Shown one piece after another: positions 42,221 through 53,325 of a DNA stretch of 64,000 bases. A program made the position numbers and the translations under genes. Within the stretch, counting starts at the first letter, position 1, and the number at the start of each line of letters is the position of its first letter. The DNA lies in assembly GCA_002104985.1 (NCBI GenBank), contig MCGO01000008.1, positions 124,001-188,000 of the forward strand. Direction: 5' to 3'. Source of the stretch: Rhizoclosmatium globosum. Its lineage: Eukaryota; Chytridiomycota; Chytridiomycetes; Chytridiales; Chytriomycetaceae. Under the pieces are notes generated by a model, which saw only the letters and a program-made list of their open reading frames with translations, did not search any database and was not told the origin of the DNA.

Positions 42221-43568
42221 ATGACTACCTACGCCAAGAAGCAAGCACTTAAGATCCAGCCGCTCAAGAGAAACTTCTCTCTCGATGCCCTTTACCCAAA
42301 CTTCAAGGTTGAGCCCCACATTGGAACTGAATTTGCTGAAGGGTGAGTGGTATTACTTACAACAAGCTTGTTACTGACGTGTTTACCTGCCAAGCATCCA
42401 AATTCGTGATATTCTCAAAGCTCCAAACTCAGAGGAACTTATCCTTGACTTCGCCGTCCTTACTTCTGAGCGCAACGTTGTCTTCTTGCGTAACCAAGAC
42501 ATTACCTTTGAAGAACAGAAGGAGTTTGTTGATCGTCTTGGCAAAGCCGCAGGAAAGCCAAAGACATCTGGACTCCACATTCACCCAACTGAAGAAGACG
42601 AGGCCCACGACATTTCTTCTGAACGTGGAAAGAAGTTCCGTAATGCGTATGGTGAGGGTGGATCTGAGTTCCAGTCTCGTGGTTGGCACTCTGAGTGAGT
42701 ATTCTTGTAGGACAATCAAAAGAAGCTAAAGTTTCATTCTAGCATCACCTTTGAGCCAGTTCCATCTGACTACGCCGCATTGCGTCTTCGATCCGTTCCA
42801 CCAGAGGGTGGTGACACTCTCTGGGCCAGTTCTTACGAGATTTATGACCGTCTCTCCCCAGCTTACCAGGAATTCCTCGAGGGACTTACTGCCACTCACC
42901 AAGGCACAGGATTCCTCAACCTTGGAAAGGCAGGTCTCCTTAAAATTCACCCAGGACCTCGTGGAGCTCCAGAGGATGTTGGAACCGACTTGTCCGCCGT
43001 TCACCCAGTTGTCCGCACCAACCCAGTCACTGGATGGAAGAGCGTCTTTGTGAATCACCCAAGCGGTTTCACTAAGCGTATTAACGAGTTGTCTAAGGAC
43101 GAGTCAGACCTTGTTCTTAAGCACATTCACGACTTGACTGTCCAGAACCACGACATTCACGTTCGTTTCAGCTGGAATCTTCATGACGTTGCTGTGTGGG
43201 ACAACCGGTCCGCTTACCACTCTGCTACAACTGATTTTGATGCTGACTTGTACCAACGTGTCGGCGAACGCGCTACTTCGCTTGGAGAGCGTCCATACTT
43301 GGACCCTAACTCTTCTTCCCGTCGTCAAGCTCTTGGAATCGCTCCACCTCCAGCTCGTCGTGCTCATTTGGCAGCTTTGGCTGCTGCCGCTGCCAATAAT
43401 GAGACTGCTGACGCGAAGCCAAAGGCTGCTCCAGTTACATCTCAGGGTCGTGTGTTCAAAAAGATTACCAAGACTACTTCTGAAACCACTACAGTCACGC
43501 GTGGTGCTGATGTTGTCAACAAGTCCAGCAAGACCACCGTCGTTACGTCGTATGAACCAAAGGAGTAA
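42221..43568 (+). CDS. TauD/Jlp1-like Fe(II)/2-oxoglutarate sulfonate dioxygenase
   Basis: TauD fold: NVVFLRNQDITFEEQKEFVD, GWHS+DITFEPVPSDYAALRL giving the HxD iron ligands (His and Asp separated by one residue, the Asp codon split by the intron at 42694-42743), VPPEGGDTLWASSYEIYDRL, HPVVRTNPVTGWKSVFVN, and HVRFSWNLHDVAVWDNRSAY HSA, which holds the distal His and the 2-oxoglutarate-binding Arg region. The enzymes release sulfite from taurine or other sulfonates, using 2-oxoglutarate and O2. First intron about 42342-42394. A C-terminal extension of about 80 residues (Ala-rich, then Thr/Lys-rich TTTVTRGADVVNKSSKTTVV) is not part of the usual 300-residue enzyme. Divergent partner of the Soa1-like permease. 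Confidence 0.88.
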
Positions 43569-43695
43569 GTGGTGCGTATCACCAGCACAACAAGTGCACA
43601 GTGTCAATTATTGTTAGATAAGATTTGGGAATAAAGTGTTTGTGATATAGTTTTCATTTCTCCTACTTTACTGGAAACAAAACCAACAAGAAACT

Positions 43696-46272
43696 CTAAT
43701 GAATAATGGTGGCAATCTTTTCCCATTCGCCTACACCAGCAGCCCGATCAGCACTCACCATCACCCCTTCGTCAAACAACGCACAATTCCCAATCCTCGC
43801 CGCACCCATTCTCCGCTTCAACCACAACGCGTGCCGCAACATCCCCAACATCGTAACACCCTGCTTCCCAGGCCCAATTACACCTTGCCGCAAATGCGCC
43901 ATATACGCGTAAAAATCAATCACAGCAACAACCTTATCCCGACAAAACAAACAAACCGGAAACGAATCCGCGGGGAACTTATCCGTCAACCGGATCTTTG
44001 CATCACAATCCCTCTGATTCAAACACGCTGCGCATTTCGCCCTGTTTGCGTGAACCTGTCCCTGAGACTGCGTCGGCGACGGCGGCGCCGGCGGTTCTTG
44101 TGTCGACGGGTGCTCGGATATGCAATATACTTCCACAAGGCCTTTGATTAGGCTATCGAGGATCCGTTTTTTGTGCTGTGTGAGTCCGTTTGAGAGTGTG
44201 ATTGTTTTGGGGAGTTTTGTGGAGACGAGGGTTCCACCGGGGCCGAGGGTGTGGATGGGGTAGTTTTGGAAGAGGCAGGGCTCGACGTCTTCGAGGAGGG
44301 CGCGTTTCATGAAGAGGGTTTCGAGGGCGACGGAGAGGGGAGATGGGGAGGGGTTTGTGGGGGATGCAATTGTGGAGAGGGTTGCTCGAATGTGGTCTTG
44401 AAATTCTGTGAGTAGCAGTCCGTCGATGGGGATTGTCGACGATTTTGGGGGGAAGAGGGGGTTGAGGCGTAGAGGGAGTGTGGGGAAGTGTTTGGCTTAG
44501 GGAATAGGTTATTGGTTGGGGATGAGGCTGAGCCTGACGTTGGAGACGAAAGGTTTGTAATAGAGCCAGGTAGTGATCTATCACGGTCGTGATTTATAGA
44601 CAGGACTGATGATCGTAACTTAGCAGCCTCCAAGGCTCTTAAGTTCCGGTTCAGCTCCTTCAACTCCTCCTCCCTGACTTCACATCTCCTCACAAGTTCC
44701 TTAAGCTCTCCCTTCAAGTCCCGATTTGAGTTCTCCAGCTCATCTCTCATTCTCGCCTCATCAATGACCATCTTGTTGGCCTGATCGAACAGTTGCGACG
44801 TAAGTTCCTCGAGCTCTTGGTCTAGAATATCTTTTGCAAGTTGGTTTCTGTCGCGGATCGCGCGTTCTTCTTCAAGTTGATTCGCAAGTGTTCGGATATC
44901 ACCTCGAAGTGTATCCATTGTGTCCTTGTACTGATCAAGCTGAAGCATATACTCTCGACATTTGTGACACTTTTGACCAGCAGGTAATGTGGTTTGTTGT
45001 GGGGATGGGTTTGTGACTGGAGGTATGGTGGTTGATACGTTTGGTGAGACATTGTTGCTTCCACCAGCTTTCTTTGAACTTATGTCTCCATCGTCTGCAT
45101 TCCCGTCATCAATGGGGCTTATGATAGTTGCAGCACGAAACAGCGCCGAGTTTGTAATTTGGTTGCTTTGGCGACGTTCTGGGCTGTTGATACGAGCGTA
45201 AGCCAAAGCTCGCGACTTTGCAACTGCACTAGACACGTTTTGTGGCTGATTTGCCTGATTCGTGGAAGTTCGGGAGTGACCTGAAGTCGATGCAACCGGC
45301 AAGAGGTTCTCAGGGCTTAATCCATTTTTAACTGGCGGTGTGCTACCATTCGAGTCCAAACTATTCTTCAACTTCTCCAACGCTTCATCTAAAGGCTTGA
45401 TATTGAGCAACTGAAGAGGGTCGCTCAAGAGTGGTGTCGCTGCAGCTGGGATCTGGGTGAGAACGACATCATCCTTTTCCATGGAATTTATGGACGCCTG
45501 CGCGTTTTTGAGGTAGTTGAGGGAAAGTCTCATACATTCCATGCAGTGAATCTCCAAATTTGTCGCACCGCCGATTTTTGGGACTGTGGGGGAAGGTGGA
45601 GCAGCGATTTGAGGGATTAAAGAAGCGCTATCAGTAACGATAGCCAAAGAGGATGCAGAGTTTGATGCGTGTGGTTTTATTGGCGACGGAGGAGGAGCCG
45701 CGGGAACGGCTGATGGATTTCGTGAACGCGATGGTTGCGTGTTTGGTGTTCCGCCAGATTGTTGAGGAGTCGTATTCAAAGTGTTTCCCTGGCTTCCACT
45801 AAGATACGACGGTCCAGCAGCATATACTTGATTTGCAGCGTTCAGAGCTCCTTGGATCGCGTTCACAACCATCACGTTGTTGCTTTCCGATGTTTTCTGG
45901 TTCAACCACGTTTCATAGGCGTCCATAGGTTTTGTTAGGAATAATATGGCCTCCTTGAGAGAAAACTCGTATCGGTTGAGTTTGATTCTCATCTTATCAA
46001 TGATCAAGTTCTTTTTGAGCAGATCTTGGGACAGATTTGCCTTTTCTCGAGAGACTTTCTCGAGAGCAGCCTGGTTTTTTTACGGTATCGTGTTATTGTG
46101 AGAGAAGAGGGTAGGAGAGAAGTTAGAATACTTTGTGTGTAGCCTCAAGATCGGATATTCTCTTTTCTAGCAAAGCGATCGTTTCCTCAGCCGAAGTATT
46201 ATCTTGCATATTCGATAAAATCGGAGTGCTGCTTGAGATCAAAGCAGATTGGCCAGTTGTGTCCTCCATCAT
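43696..46272 (-). CDS. Rabin8/Sec2-type Rab8 guanine-nucleotide exchange factor
   Basis: The Sec2 helical GEF core is recognisable as QLAKDILDQELEELTSQLFD, QANKMVIDEARMRDELENSN, RDLKGELKELVRRCEVREEE. The C-terminus matches the conserved Rabin8/GRAB tail: FQDHIRATLSTI, LFMKRALLEDVEPCLFQN, CAACLNQRDCDAKIRLTDKF, FPVCLFCRDKVVAVIDFYAY, LRQGVIGPGKQGVTMLGML. An N-terminal coiled coil (ETIALLEKRISDLEATHKV, LIIDKMRIKLNRYEFSLKEA) and a Ser/Pro/Asn-rich linker precede the core. It loads GTP on Rab8/Sec4 to drive exocytosis and, in ciliated cells, cilium growth. One intron near 46075-46130; a frame break near 44410-44470 joins the core to the tail. Starts 60 bp from the divergent copper-fist gene. Confidence 0.82.
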
Positions 46273-46332
46273 GTATTGGTTAGTAGAGAATGAGAGATTT
46301 TCGCAACCCGAAACACCAACTTCAACACCGTT

Positions 46333-47903
46333 ATGCTTGTCTGGATCACTGAGACGCCGCTGCCCGGACTCGGCACGACCAACTTCACATGCGAGGCCTG
46401 TCTCAAGGGCCACCGAAGCAACTCGTGTGCGCACTGGACACGCAAGTTGGTTGAAGTCAAGGGCAAAGGCCGGTGCGTTGCCCCTTTCGTTCCACCTGAG
46501 TTAACCCTAACCCTATCCCTTTCTTTCTTTCTTTCTTTCGTTTGTTAGGCCGGTCTCTCAGTGTTCTCACTGTCGAATCCGGCGATCGGGCTCCGTGGGC
46601 GCCTCTGAGGCCACACAATCGAATGACTCCGCCGCGCCAGTTCCAGCAAAGAAACCCGCCCGCTCAGGCCATTCGCATCACAAGTGCATGTGTGGCTTGC
46701 AGGTGCTTGCGGCAACAAAGCGCATCATCGAAGGTACGTGTTTACTAATATCAAATCACAACTAATCATGATATTGTTGGTGGCAAAAATAGCTCGTTTC
46801 TACACAGCTTCACCGAATCCTACGGAAAAGGGTCAGCTTGTTACTCTCAACTTTACCTGCACGGATCATGCCGCATTGCAAAAGGCGTTGGAATCGGTTC
46901 GAATGTCATCCTTGTCCATTGTTCAGCCAGGAAAAGCTCCCAAAACTACGGCCATTTATGCTGAGAAAGTGGGCGTCGTTACTCAGGCCGATTCTGCAGT
47001 CTCTCCTGTTTCTTCTCCCTCCATATCAACGCTTGATTCATCACCACCCCCTGAGTCCGCATCGAAAAAGGCAGCAGTATCCATGGATGCATTAAGTATA
47101 TTGTTTGATTCTCTCCAAGTATCATTACCTCCACCCGATGAAGCTTCAGTCATTATCAGTAAGCATCTTTCCGATTTTCTTAAGGAAACAATCGAGGCTA
47201 ACTTTTTGTCCCTATAAAAGATAACCCATGTCAATGTGCATTCGGTGGTTCCTGCATCTGTGGAGACCTCAGTCTCAAAAAGAGTAAAGTCAAACCAACG
47301 AAAGTGAGCCCTGCGCCTTCAAATAATGGGGCAACACCAATCAAAATTCTACCTGCGCCACCTGCTTCCACAATAGCTCCTTTACCAGTATATACCCTCC
47401 CCCCAACGGTTCCACTATCTTCAAATGGCATTTCACTGCCTTCCTTTTCTTCTATTCAACAGCAGCCTTCAATACCACATGGGTACATGCAGCCATCAGC
47501 TCAATATCCTACTATTCATAGTCAATACATTCAACCAACTCCCAAGAAATCATGTTGCGGAGGAGACGGAGGAGGAGAAAGGCCTGTGGAGCCAACAACA
47601 GTAGCACGCCAAGTGATTGCACCCACCATAGCAAATTTGACGAATGCTGACGATGATTCATTTATGGTGACTGCGTTGCTGGGATTAAAGCAAGCCGGTA
47701 GTGGGAGTAGTAGTGTTGGGGGAGAAGAGATGGATATGGAATACGACGAAGAGGAGTATGAAAGTGGGTCTGGGTTTGGATGTGGATGTGGATGCAGTTG
47801 TGGATCTGAAGCTGTTGCGTCTAGTGGTGGTGGCTGCTGTTCAAGCAAAGTAGATGTTGTTGAGGAACAATCAGTAGGAGGGTGTTGCTGTTCTGGAAAG
47901 TAA
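46333..47903 (+). CDS. copper-fist transcription factor (Mac1/Cuf1/Ace1 family)
   Basis: The copper-fist DNA-binding module reads FTCEACLKGHRSNSCAHW (C-x2-C-x8-C-x-H zinc site with the KGHR motif), TRKLVEVKGKGRPVSQCSHC R (KGRP minor-groove motif), and HHKCMCGLQ. The intron at about 46472-46550 restores the KGRP. Downstream are further Cys clusters typical of copper-sensing domains: NPCQCAFGGSCICGDLSL (about 47225-47280), SCCGGDGGG (about 47550) and the C-terminal FGCGCGCSCGSE, GGCCSSK and GGCCCSGK. Such factors activate copper uptake or detoxification genes; which cannot be told from the sequence. A start at 46333 fits, although the family usually begins nearer the first Cys. Introns also near 46735-46790 and 47158-47222. 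Confidence 0.82.
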
Positions 47904-48033
47904 TAGTAGAACTCATCATTAAAGCAATGTATTTGATAGTTTAATTTGAGGCGTCTTTTGTCAGAGTCGTGTCTCGACTGACTAGTTCAATTGATATTGG
48001 CGAAGGGTGGAGACAAACTCATTTCCACAAACG

Positions 48034-48077
48034 ACACCACCACCACCACCACCACCACCAACCAACCAACCAACCAA
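48034..48077. repeat. (ACC)n and (AACC)n microsatellite in the 5' leader
   Basis: About eight CAC/ACC triplets followed by four AACC units, ending right at the ATG of the cyclase gene. An in-frame open stretch runs through it, so an N-terminal Thr/Asn extension cannot be excluded. Confidence 0.75.
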
Positions 48078-50545
48078 ATGGACCAACGACACTCACGCGA
48101 AGACACGCACTCACACGGACGCCACACACCGCGCGACCAGTTCCACGGACAAGGCCAGGGACAGTTTGGCTATTCAAACGGAAGTGGGTACTTGAGCAAC
48201 AACAAGAACCCGCGACGACCCTCGGCCACGTCGTCAAACGGCGCCTTCTCCGAACTCGACACGGCTCCCTTCAGCCACCAACACCCGGCCCCGGTCACTC
48301 AGTCCGCCGCTCAGAAACACCAGTCAAAGATCGTGCTACACATGACCCCACGAAGGTGCGTGCTCTCGTGCTCTCTCTTACTGCGCCCTATTAAAACTAT
48401 CTTGTAAACTACAATCGTAGGTCCTCGGTCACTCGCTCAGGCGACAGTAACAAACTAGACATCCAGCCTGCTCAGTTCTTCAACTACACCAGTTTCGGTG
48501 GAAAGAACCACTTCCCACTCATCAGAGACGAGACTTCTATCGGAAGAAACACAAATAACCACATTGTCCTCGCTGACCCTAAAATATCGAAATACCACGC
48601 GATCGTGAAGAGGGTGATGGTTGATGGGTAATGTCTCCCCTTCCTTGGCCATTGTTTCCCACATTCACTCACTCACCAACTAATTCTCTCTCCTCATACA
48701 CAAAAACTGTATTCTTTAAATAGTGAAAAGACTGCATACTACATCAAAGACAAGAACTCTTCCAATGGAGTTCGTGTGAACAGCATCAACATCATTCCCG
48801 ATACATTGCACCGTCTTCACGATGGCGACAAAGTCTCTATCGGTGTCATTCTGCTCACCTTTGTCGACGAGCATCCAACCGGTGTACCCACTCCAGCAAT
48901 GAGCTCATGGAATGACTCGATATCAAATTCTCTTAATCGCGCTTCCCGTCACCAGTCCATGTACCTCACAAAAGAGGACGAGGAAAAAGTCAAACTCGTT
49001 ACGATTCTGCCCAGTGAATCCAAGTACGAGGAAACTGTGACAATCAGTGCAGAAATTGAAGATGAAGATATCGATTTCAGGCCGCTTGGCGAAGTCAAGG
49101 ACTCTTCTACACTCAAAGAAGACTACGAAAAATTGCGATTAGCCTATGAACTATCGAAAATCTCACTTACAAATGACATTACGCCTTTGCTTGCGAAATC
49201 GCTTGATTTGATGTTTGAAATCTTGCCTGTGGATCGTGGCGTTGTGCTTCTTGTTGATGAAACGACGGGAAACCTTGTCACGCACTACGTCAAGCTTCGT
49301 GAAGGCAGTGCAAGCGAAGGCAAAGAGATTCTCTTGAGTAGTACGATTCTGCGTCGTGTCTTTGATACAAGGATATCCGTCATTTCAAGAGACGCAACCG
49401 AAGACCCACAACTCGGAATGGCAGCCAGTGTAAAACATGGACAAATCCGAAGTGTCATTTGTGTTCCTCTCATTGCACACGCTCAGGTAAAAAAAACGAA
49501 TAATTCCCGCCCAAAAACAACACAAACACAAAACTAACTCTAAAAATCCAAAAGGTCCACGGAATCCTCCACCTTGACTCCCGCGACCGCCTCAACAGCT
49601 CCTTCTCCAAAAAGGACCTCTCCCTCGTAAAAGCAATCTCAAACCAAACAGCCATGGCGATTGAAAACATGATTCTCATGCGCGAAGTTGAAACCAAAGC
49701 GCGTATCACTGAACAGCTGTCGCGGTTCTTGCCTCCCCATGTTGTCGACAAGATGGCGGAGCGCGGGAATATCATCCAGCGGAGCGGGAGGGAGATGGTG
49801 GGGACGGTTATGTTTGTGGATATTCGTGGGTTTACGAATTTGAGCGAGAGTATTGGGCCCGCGGAGGTTGTGAATATCTTGAATGACTATTTTGAACGAG
49901 TTGAGTTTGTTTCCCCCAATTTCCTCCTTTATAGTTGTCGCTTACCGTTGTTTTTCTCACAATCCCAGCTGGTCCGCGTCGTATTCAAATACGAAGGCGT
50001 TGTGGACAAATACATTGGAGACGCACTGATGGCTGTCTTTGGAACTCTCGATGAAGAAGTCGATTCAGAATACCGAAGTGTCGCAACAGCCATGGAATGG
50101 CTGGAAACTATTCGAGACATGAACGAGATTCGTGAACGACAGGGAAAGAAACCGATTCGTATTGGGGTTGGTGTGAACACTGGTAAGGAAAAAACCAATG
50201 ACAGTGTTGATTTTTTTACAAACATCTGATATTCCAAACAAAAGGAAACCTGCTGGCCGGGTTCATTGGAAGTGCACAACGACTGGAATACACTTGTATT
50301 GGAGATACAGTCAACACGTCGTCACGTATCTCGGATATGGCAACAAACGACCAGGTTTTGATTTCTGAGTCGACTTATGAACGTGTGAAGCAGTGGGTGC
50401 GGGTGGAGCCATTTGGACCTAGAATGTTCAAGGGGAAAAAGAAGGAGGTTTGTTGTTTTTCGTTCATTTCAAGTTTCATTTTTGACTTAATCGGCTTCCA
50501 TCGTAGGTCATGATTTACCAAGTGTTGAGCATCGACAAGAAGTAA
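48078..50545 (+). CDS. FHA-GAF-class III adenylate cyclase
   Basis: Domains in order: disordered N-terminus (MDQRHSREDTHSHGRHTPRD); FHA phosphopeptide-binding domain (TSIGRNTNNHIVLADPKISK YHAIVK, NSSNGVRVN, LHDGDKVSIG); GAF domain (about 49180-49680, AISNQTAMAIENMI at its end); catalytic domain LPPHVVDKM...TVMFVDIRGFTNLSE, YEGVVDKYIGDALMAVFGTL, RIGVGVNTG, NLLAGFIGSAQRLEYTCIGD TVNTSSRISDMA. Metal-binding Asp residues are at 49819-49821 and 50020-50022. The purine-selecting Lys (DKYIGD, 50008-50010) points to ATP; its usual partner Asp is Thr (50292-50294), the class IIIb pattern. No transmembrane segment. This is the soluble, bacterial-type layout, not the LRR-bearing Cyr1 of yeasts. Introns near 48357-48419, 48628-48722, 49487-49554, 49902-49968, 50182-50243 and 50448-50505. 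Confidence 0.88.
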
Positions 50546-50782
50546 AAATGTGCATGTGCATTTCTGGTGTTTAATTTTCGTGTCTTTTCCATTTTGGTAC
50601 ATAAACGTTTGATTCAAAAATAGCTACTACTATTATTCAAAAAAACAACGAAAAGACAGCACTTAAACAATAGAAAGGAAACAAAAATTGAATACTTTAA
50701 AAGGCATTTACACAGCAACAGAAAAAAGTGGGGGGCAAAATCACAGGAAAAATCAATAAGAAAACAAAAACAAAAACAATAA

Positions 50783-53172
50783 TCAGTCCAAATCCAAATC
50801 CATTTGAACACCTCCATTCTCCGTCTTCAACCCTTGCATTTGTACCTCAGAAGGCAGTCGAGGTGGAAGTGGCATAGTTCCATCCCCAACAGGAGACGTA
50901 ACCCCACTTCCACCAATACGAAGTCCCTCCATACTCGGCAACGAAATATCATCGTCCACTGTTCGTCCCAACACCATCTCAGCGCCAATAACGGTTTGTG
51001 AAAACACGTTCATGACGTTCTTGAGCATGGCGGAGGATTCGGCGGCCAGTGTGAGGACACGTTGGGCTTCTGTTGGGAGTGGAGAGTCTGGGCGTGGGTC
51101 ATGGGGCTGATGTTGTTGTTGTTGTTGTTGGGATTCAATGGATGTGGGTTGTTGGGCAGAAGCTGCTGATGGGGAAGCATCTGTTGTAGAGGTTGGTTGT
51201 GTGGGAGCATTTGGGGGTGTGCTAAGTCCAGGGGTATTTAGGTCGTTTGCAAGGGAGGTCCATCGGGAGGGAAGGCGAAGAATGAATTCACGGACTCGGC
51301 GACGGGCTGGAGGTGGGAGACGGGAGGAGGCGTGCTTCACGAGCATTTCAACCACTACTTTCAGTGTTCGTACTACTTCCGCTGTTACACTTGAGATAGC
51401 CGTGTTCAAGTCAGCGGAATTGTGTGGTTCTGGGGTGATGCGAGGTGTTGTTGGGTCATCGTTTGCTGCGGCTGCTGTCAGTGACTGGAGACGGAAGTTG
51501 GCGAGATAATTGGCAAGATATCGTCGAAGAATTTCAACTTGGTTCTCAATGTTTTTCGCAGCTTCCTGTTGGTTTGTGATTGTTTAGAGTACGTAAGAAA
51601 ACCCTGATAAAACAAACCTGAAGAAGCTTGTGACACCATTTCAATGCCCTTACAGCATCTTCACTGATGACCATAGCACCAACTTGCGCTTGAACACCTT
51701 GCACCATAGACCCCCACACACCTCGAGGTTTACGATCAATTTTAGGTGCCGTTGAAACATTTCCCTCCTCTCCGACTGCCGCGGCATCTCCGTTCGCCTG
51801 TTGCTGTGCTGAAAAATAGTCTTGGTTTGGAGCAGAACCAACAGACTCATAGCCCATTGTGGAGAGAGAGCTTGTTGAAGAAATACTTGATGCCACACTG
51901 TCTGAACGGTGTCGTCGGAAAGGAAGATAGAAATCCGCGGCAGCAGAAGTTTGGTGTAAGGAAGGGTTTTGTTGGAAAAGAGGTTGTGGGTGAGAAGGAT
52001 CCACAGCCTCAGATTTTGATTCATCAAAGTGTTGTCGGGAGTCGTAGAAGGCGGATGCACTGTCTCCTTGGTATCCACTTCTGATTGAACCATCTGTTTG
52101 AGAATTTGTGCGATCATCCCCAGAAGTGCCAACACTGTATGATCCAGTTGTTGGGTTGGAAGTGTCTGATCGCGCATCATCCATAGGATCTGCAGAGGAA
52201 GAGTTCACGACCGCTAAGGAAGCAGGAGTTGGGGTAGGAGTAGCGTTTCCAATGACACCCGGAAAGTTGCGCTCGAGCTGGATCATTTTTTAGTACGAAT
52301 TAGGGTTTCACATGAGTTTGGGAACAGAGATTGCGGTGTAGTCGTTGATGAAACAAACAGGCAATTTACCTTATCTAGTTGTTCACATGCGAAGCGATCA
52401 AGAGGGGCTAAGGCAGGTTCCAGGGTGTTGAAGACAGCTTTCGTGTTACTTTCGATTGTCTCGGCAGAATACTGTCAAAATAGTCAGAATCTGAAGATAA
52501 TGTGATCAGGAATATGTACCTTGATGGCAGATGATACATTCTTTGTTGCTTCGTAGGCAGATGAGACTGCGGAGAAACTTGAGTGAATAAAGGGGAGGGC
52601 CGAGACTCTCTCCAAAAAGTGATTCGAGTAAGACTGATTCTGCTGTTGAATCGATTGAGAGGCTTGTTGCGAAGGAATCGTAGATGAAGCTAATTGGGAT
52701 AAGATCCGTTTGGGGTCAGACAAGCACTGGGCACATGGGCCCCCCTCACGCACTCACCTGAAGCTGAAGCCAGAGCACCAAGGGCCTCCGCAGCCAACTG
52801 TTCCGCCGGCGACAACGCCATCGACGATGCAAGACCAAGGTTCGCAGACGAGGCCGATCGCCGCTTTCCAAAGTCAGCGGCTTCGTCTGAATCGGTGGTT
52901 GTGTTCGAGTCCCGGGATCGTTTGAGTGAGAGCGGTTGCTGCGTCTGCGTCTGCGGCTGGGTCTGTGGCTGAGTGTGGGATGGTGTGTGACTAAGCGTGT
53001 GACTAAGCGGCGGCGGCGACGGACCGACGGCGGCGTTGTAGAGCGATGTCAGCTGCGACAGCGATGCCGCAAAGGCCGGCGCAGAACTCAGAGGCACTCG
53101 CGCATTCGACGGTGCCGCGAACGAGAAGTACGATGCATCGTCTGTGTCGGTTGCGGTGGCGCTGCCTTGCAT
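50783..53172 (-). CDS. Opi1-like transcriptional regulator of phospholipid genes
   Basis: The order of blocks follows Opi1: EQLAAEALGALASAS, HFLERVSALPFIHSSFSAVS, SAYEATKNVSSAIK, YSAETIESNTKAVFNTLEPA, LDRFACEQLDKLERNFPG, then RGVWGSMVQGVQAQVGAMVI SEDAVRALKWCHKLLQ, EILRRYLANYLANFRL and SRLPPPARRRVREFILRLPS RWTSLAN, the signature C-terminal block. Opi1 senses phosphatidic acid at the ER and represses inositol/choline genes in yeast. Low-complexity Gln, His and Thr/Pro tracts sit between blocks. N-terminus MQGSATATDTDDASYFSFAA is acidic. Introns near 52757-52690, 52517-52473, 52366-52277 and 51617-51565; frame break near 51410-51560. Whether this ortholog keeps lipid regulation in a chytrid is unknown. 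Confidence 0.72.
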
Positions 53173-53325
53173 TCAAAGTGTGTTTGTGTGTTGGGTTGGG
53201 TGTGGAGCACAGGTTTTGGGACACGGAAGAAATCTGTGTCCTCGTGGGTTCTGTCTTTCCCTTGCCAAAAAGAGATTGAAATTATGGAGAAATTATGGGG
53301 CTTTAATGTCATGAATGAATAAGAA

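Noticed and set aside
46490..46550. Telomere-like CCCTAACCCTA followed by a CTTT repeat
   Set aside because: It lies inside the first intron of the copper-fist gene, is less than two units long, and doubles as a branch-point region; no sign of a telomeric insertion.
47969..48394. Plus-strand frame rich in His/Arg/Pro before the cyclase
   Set aside because: It is an alternative frame of the cyclase 5' leader and first exon across the ACC/AACC repeat.
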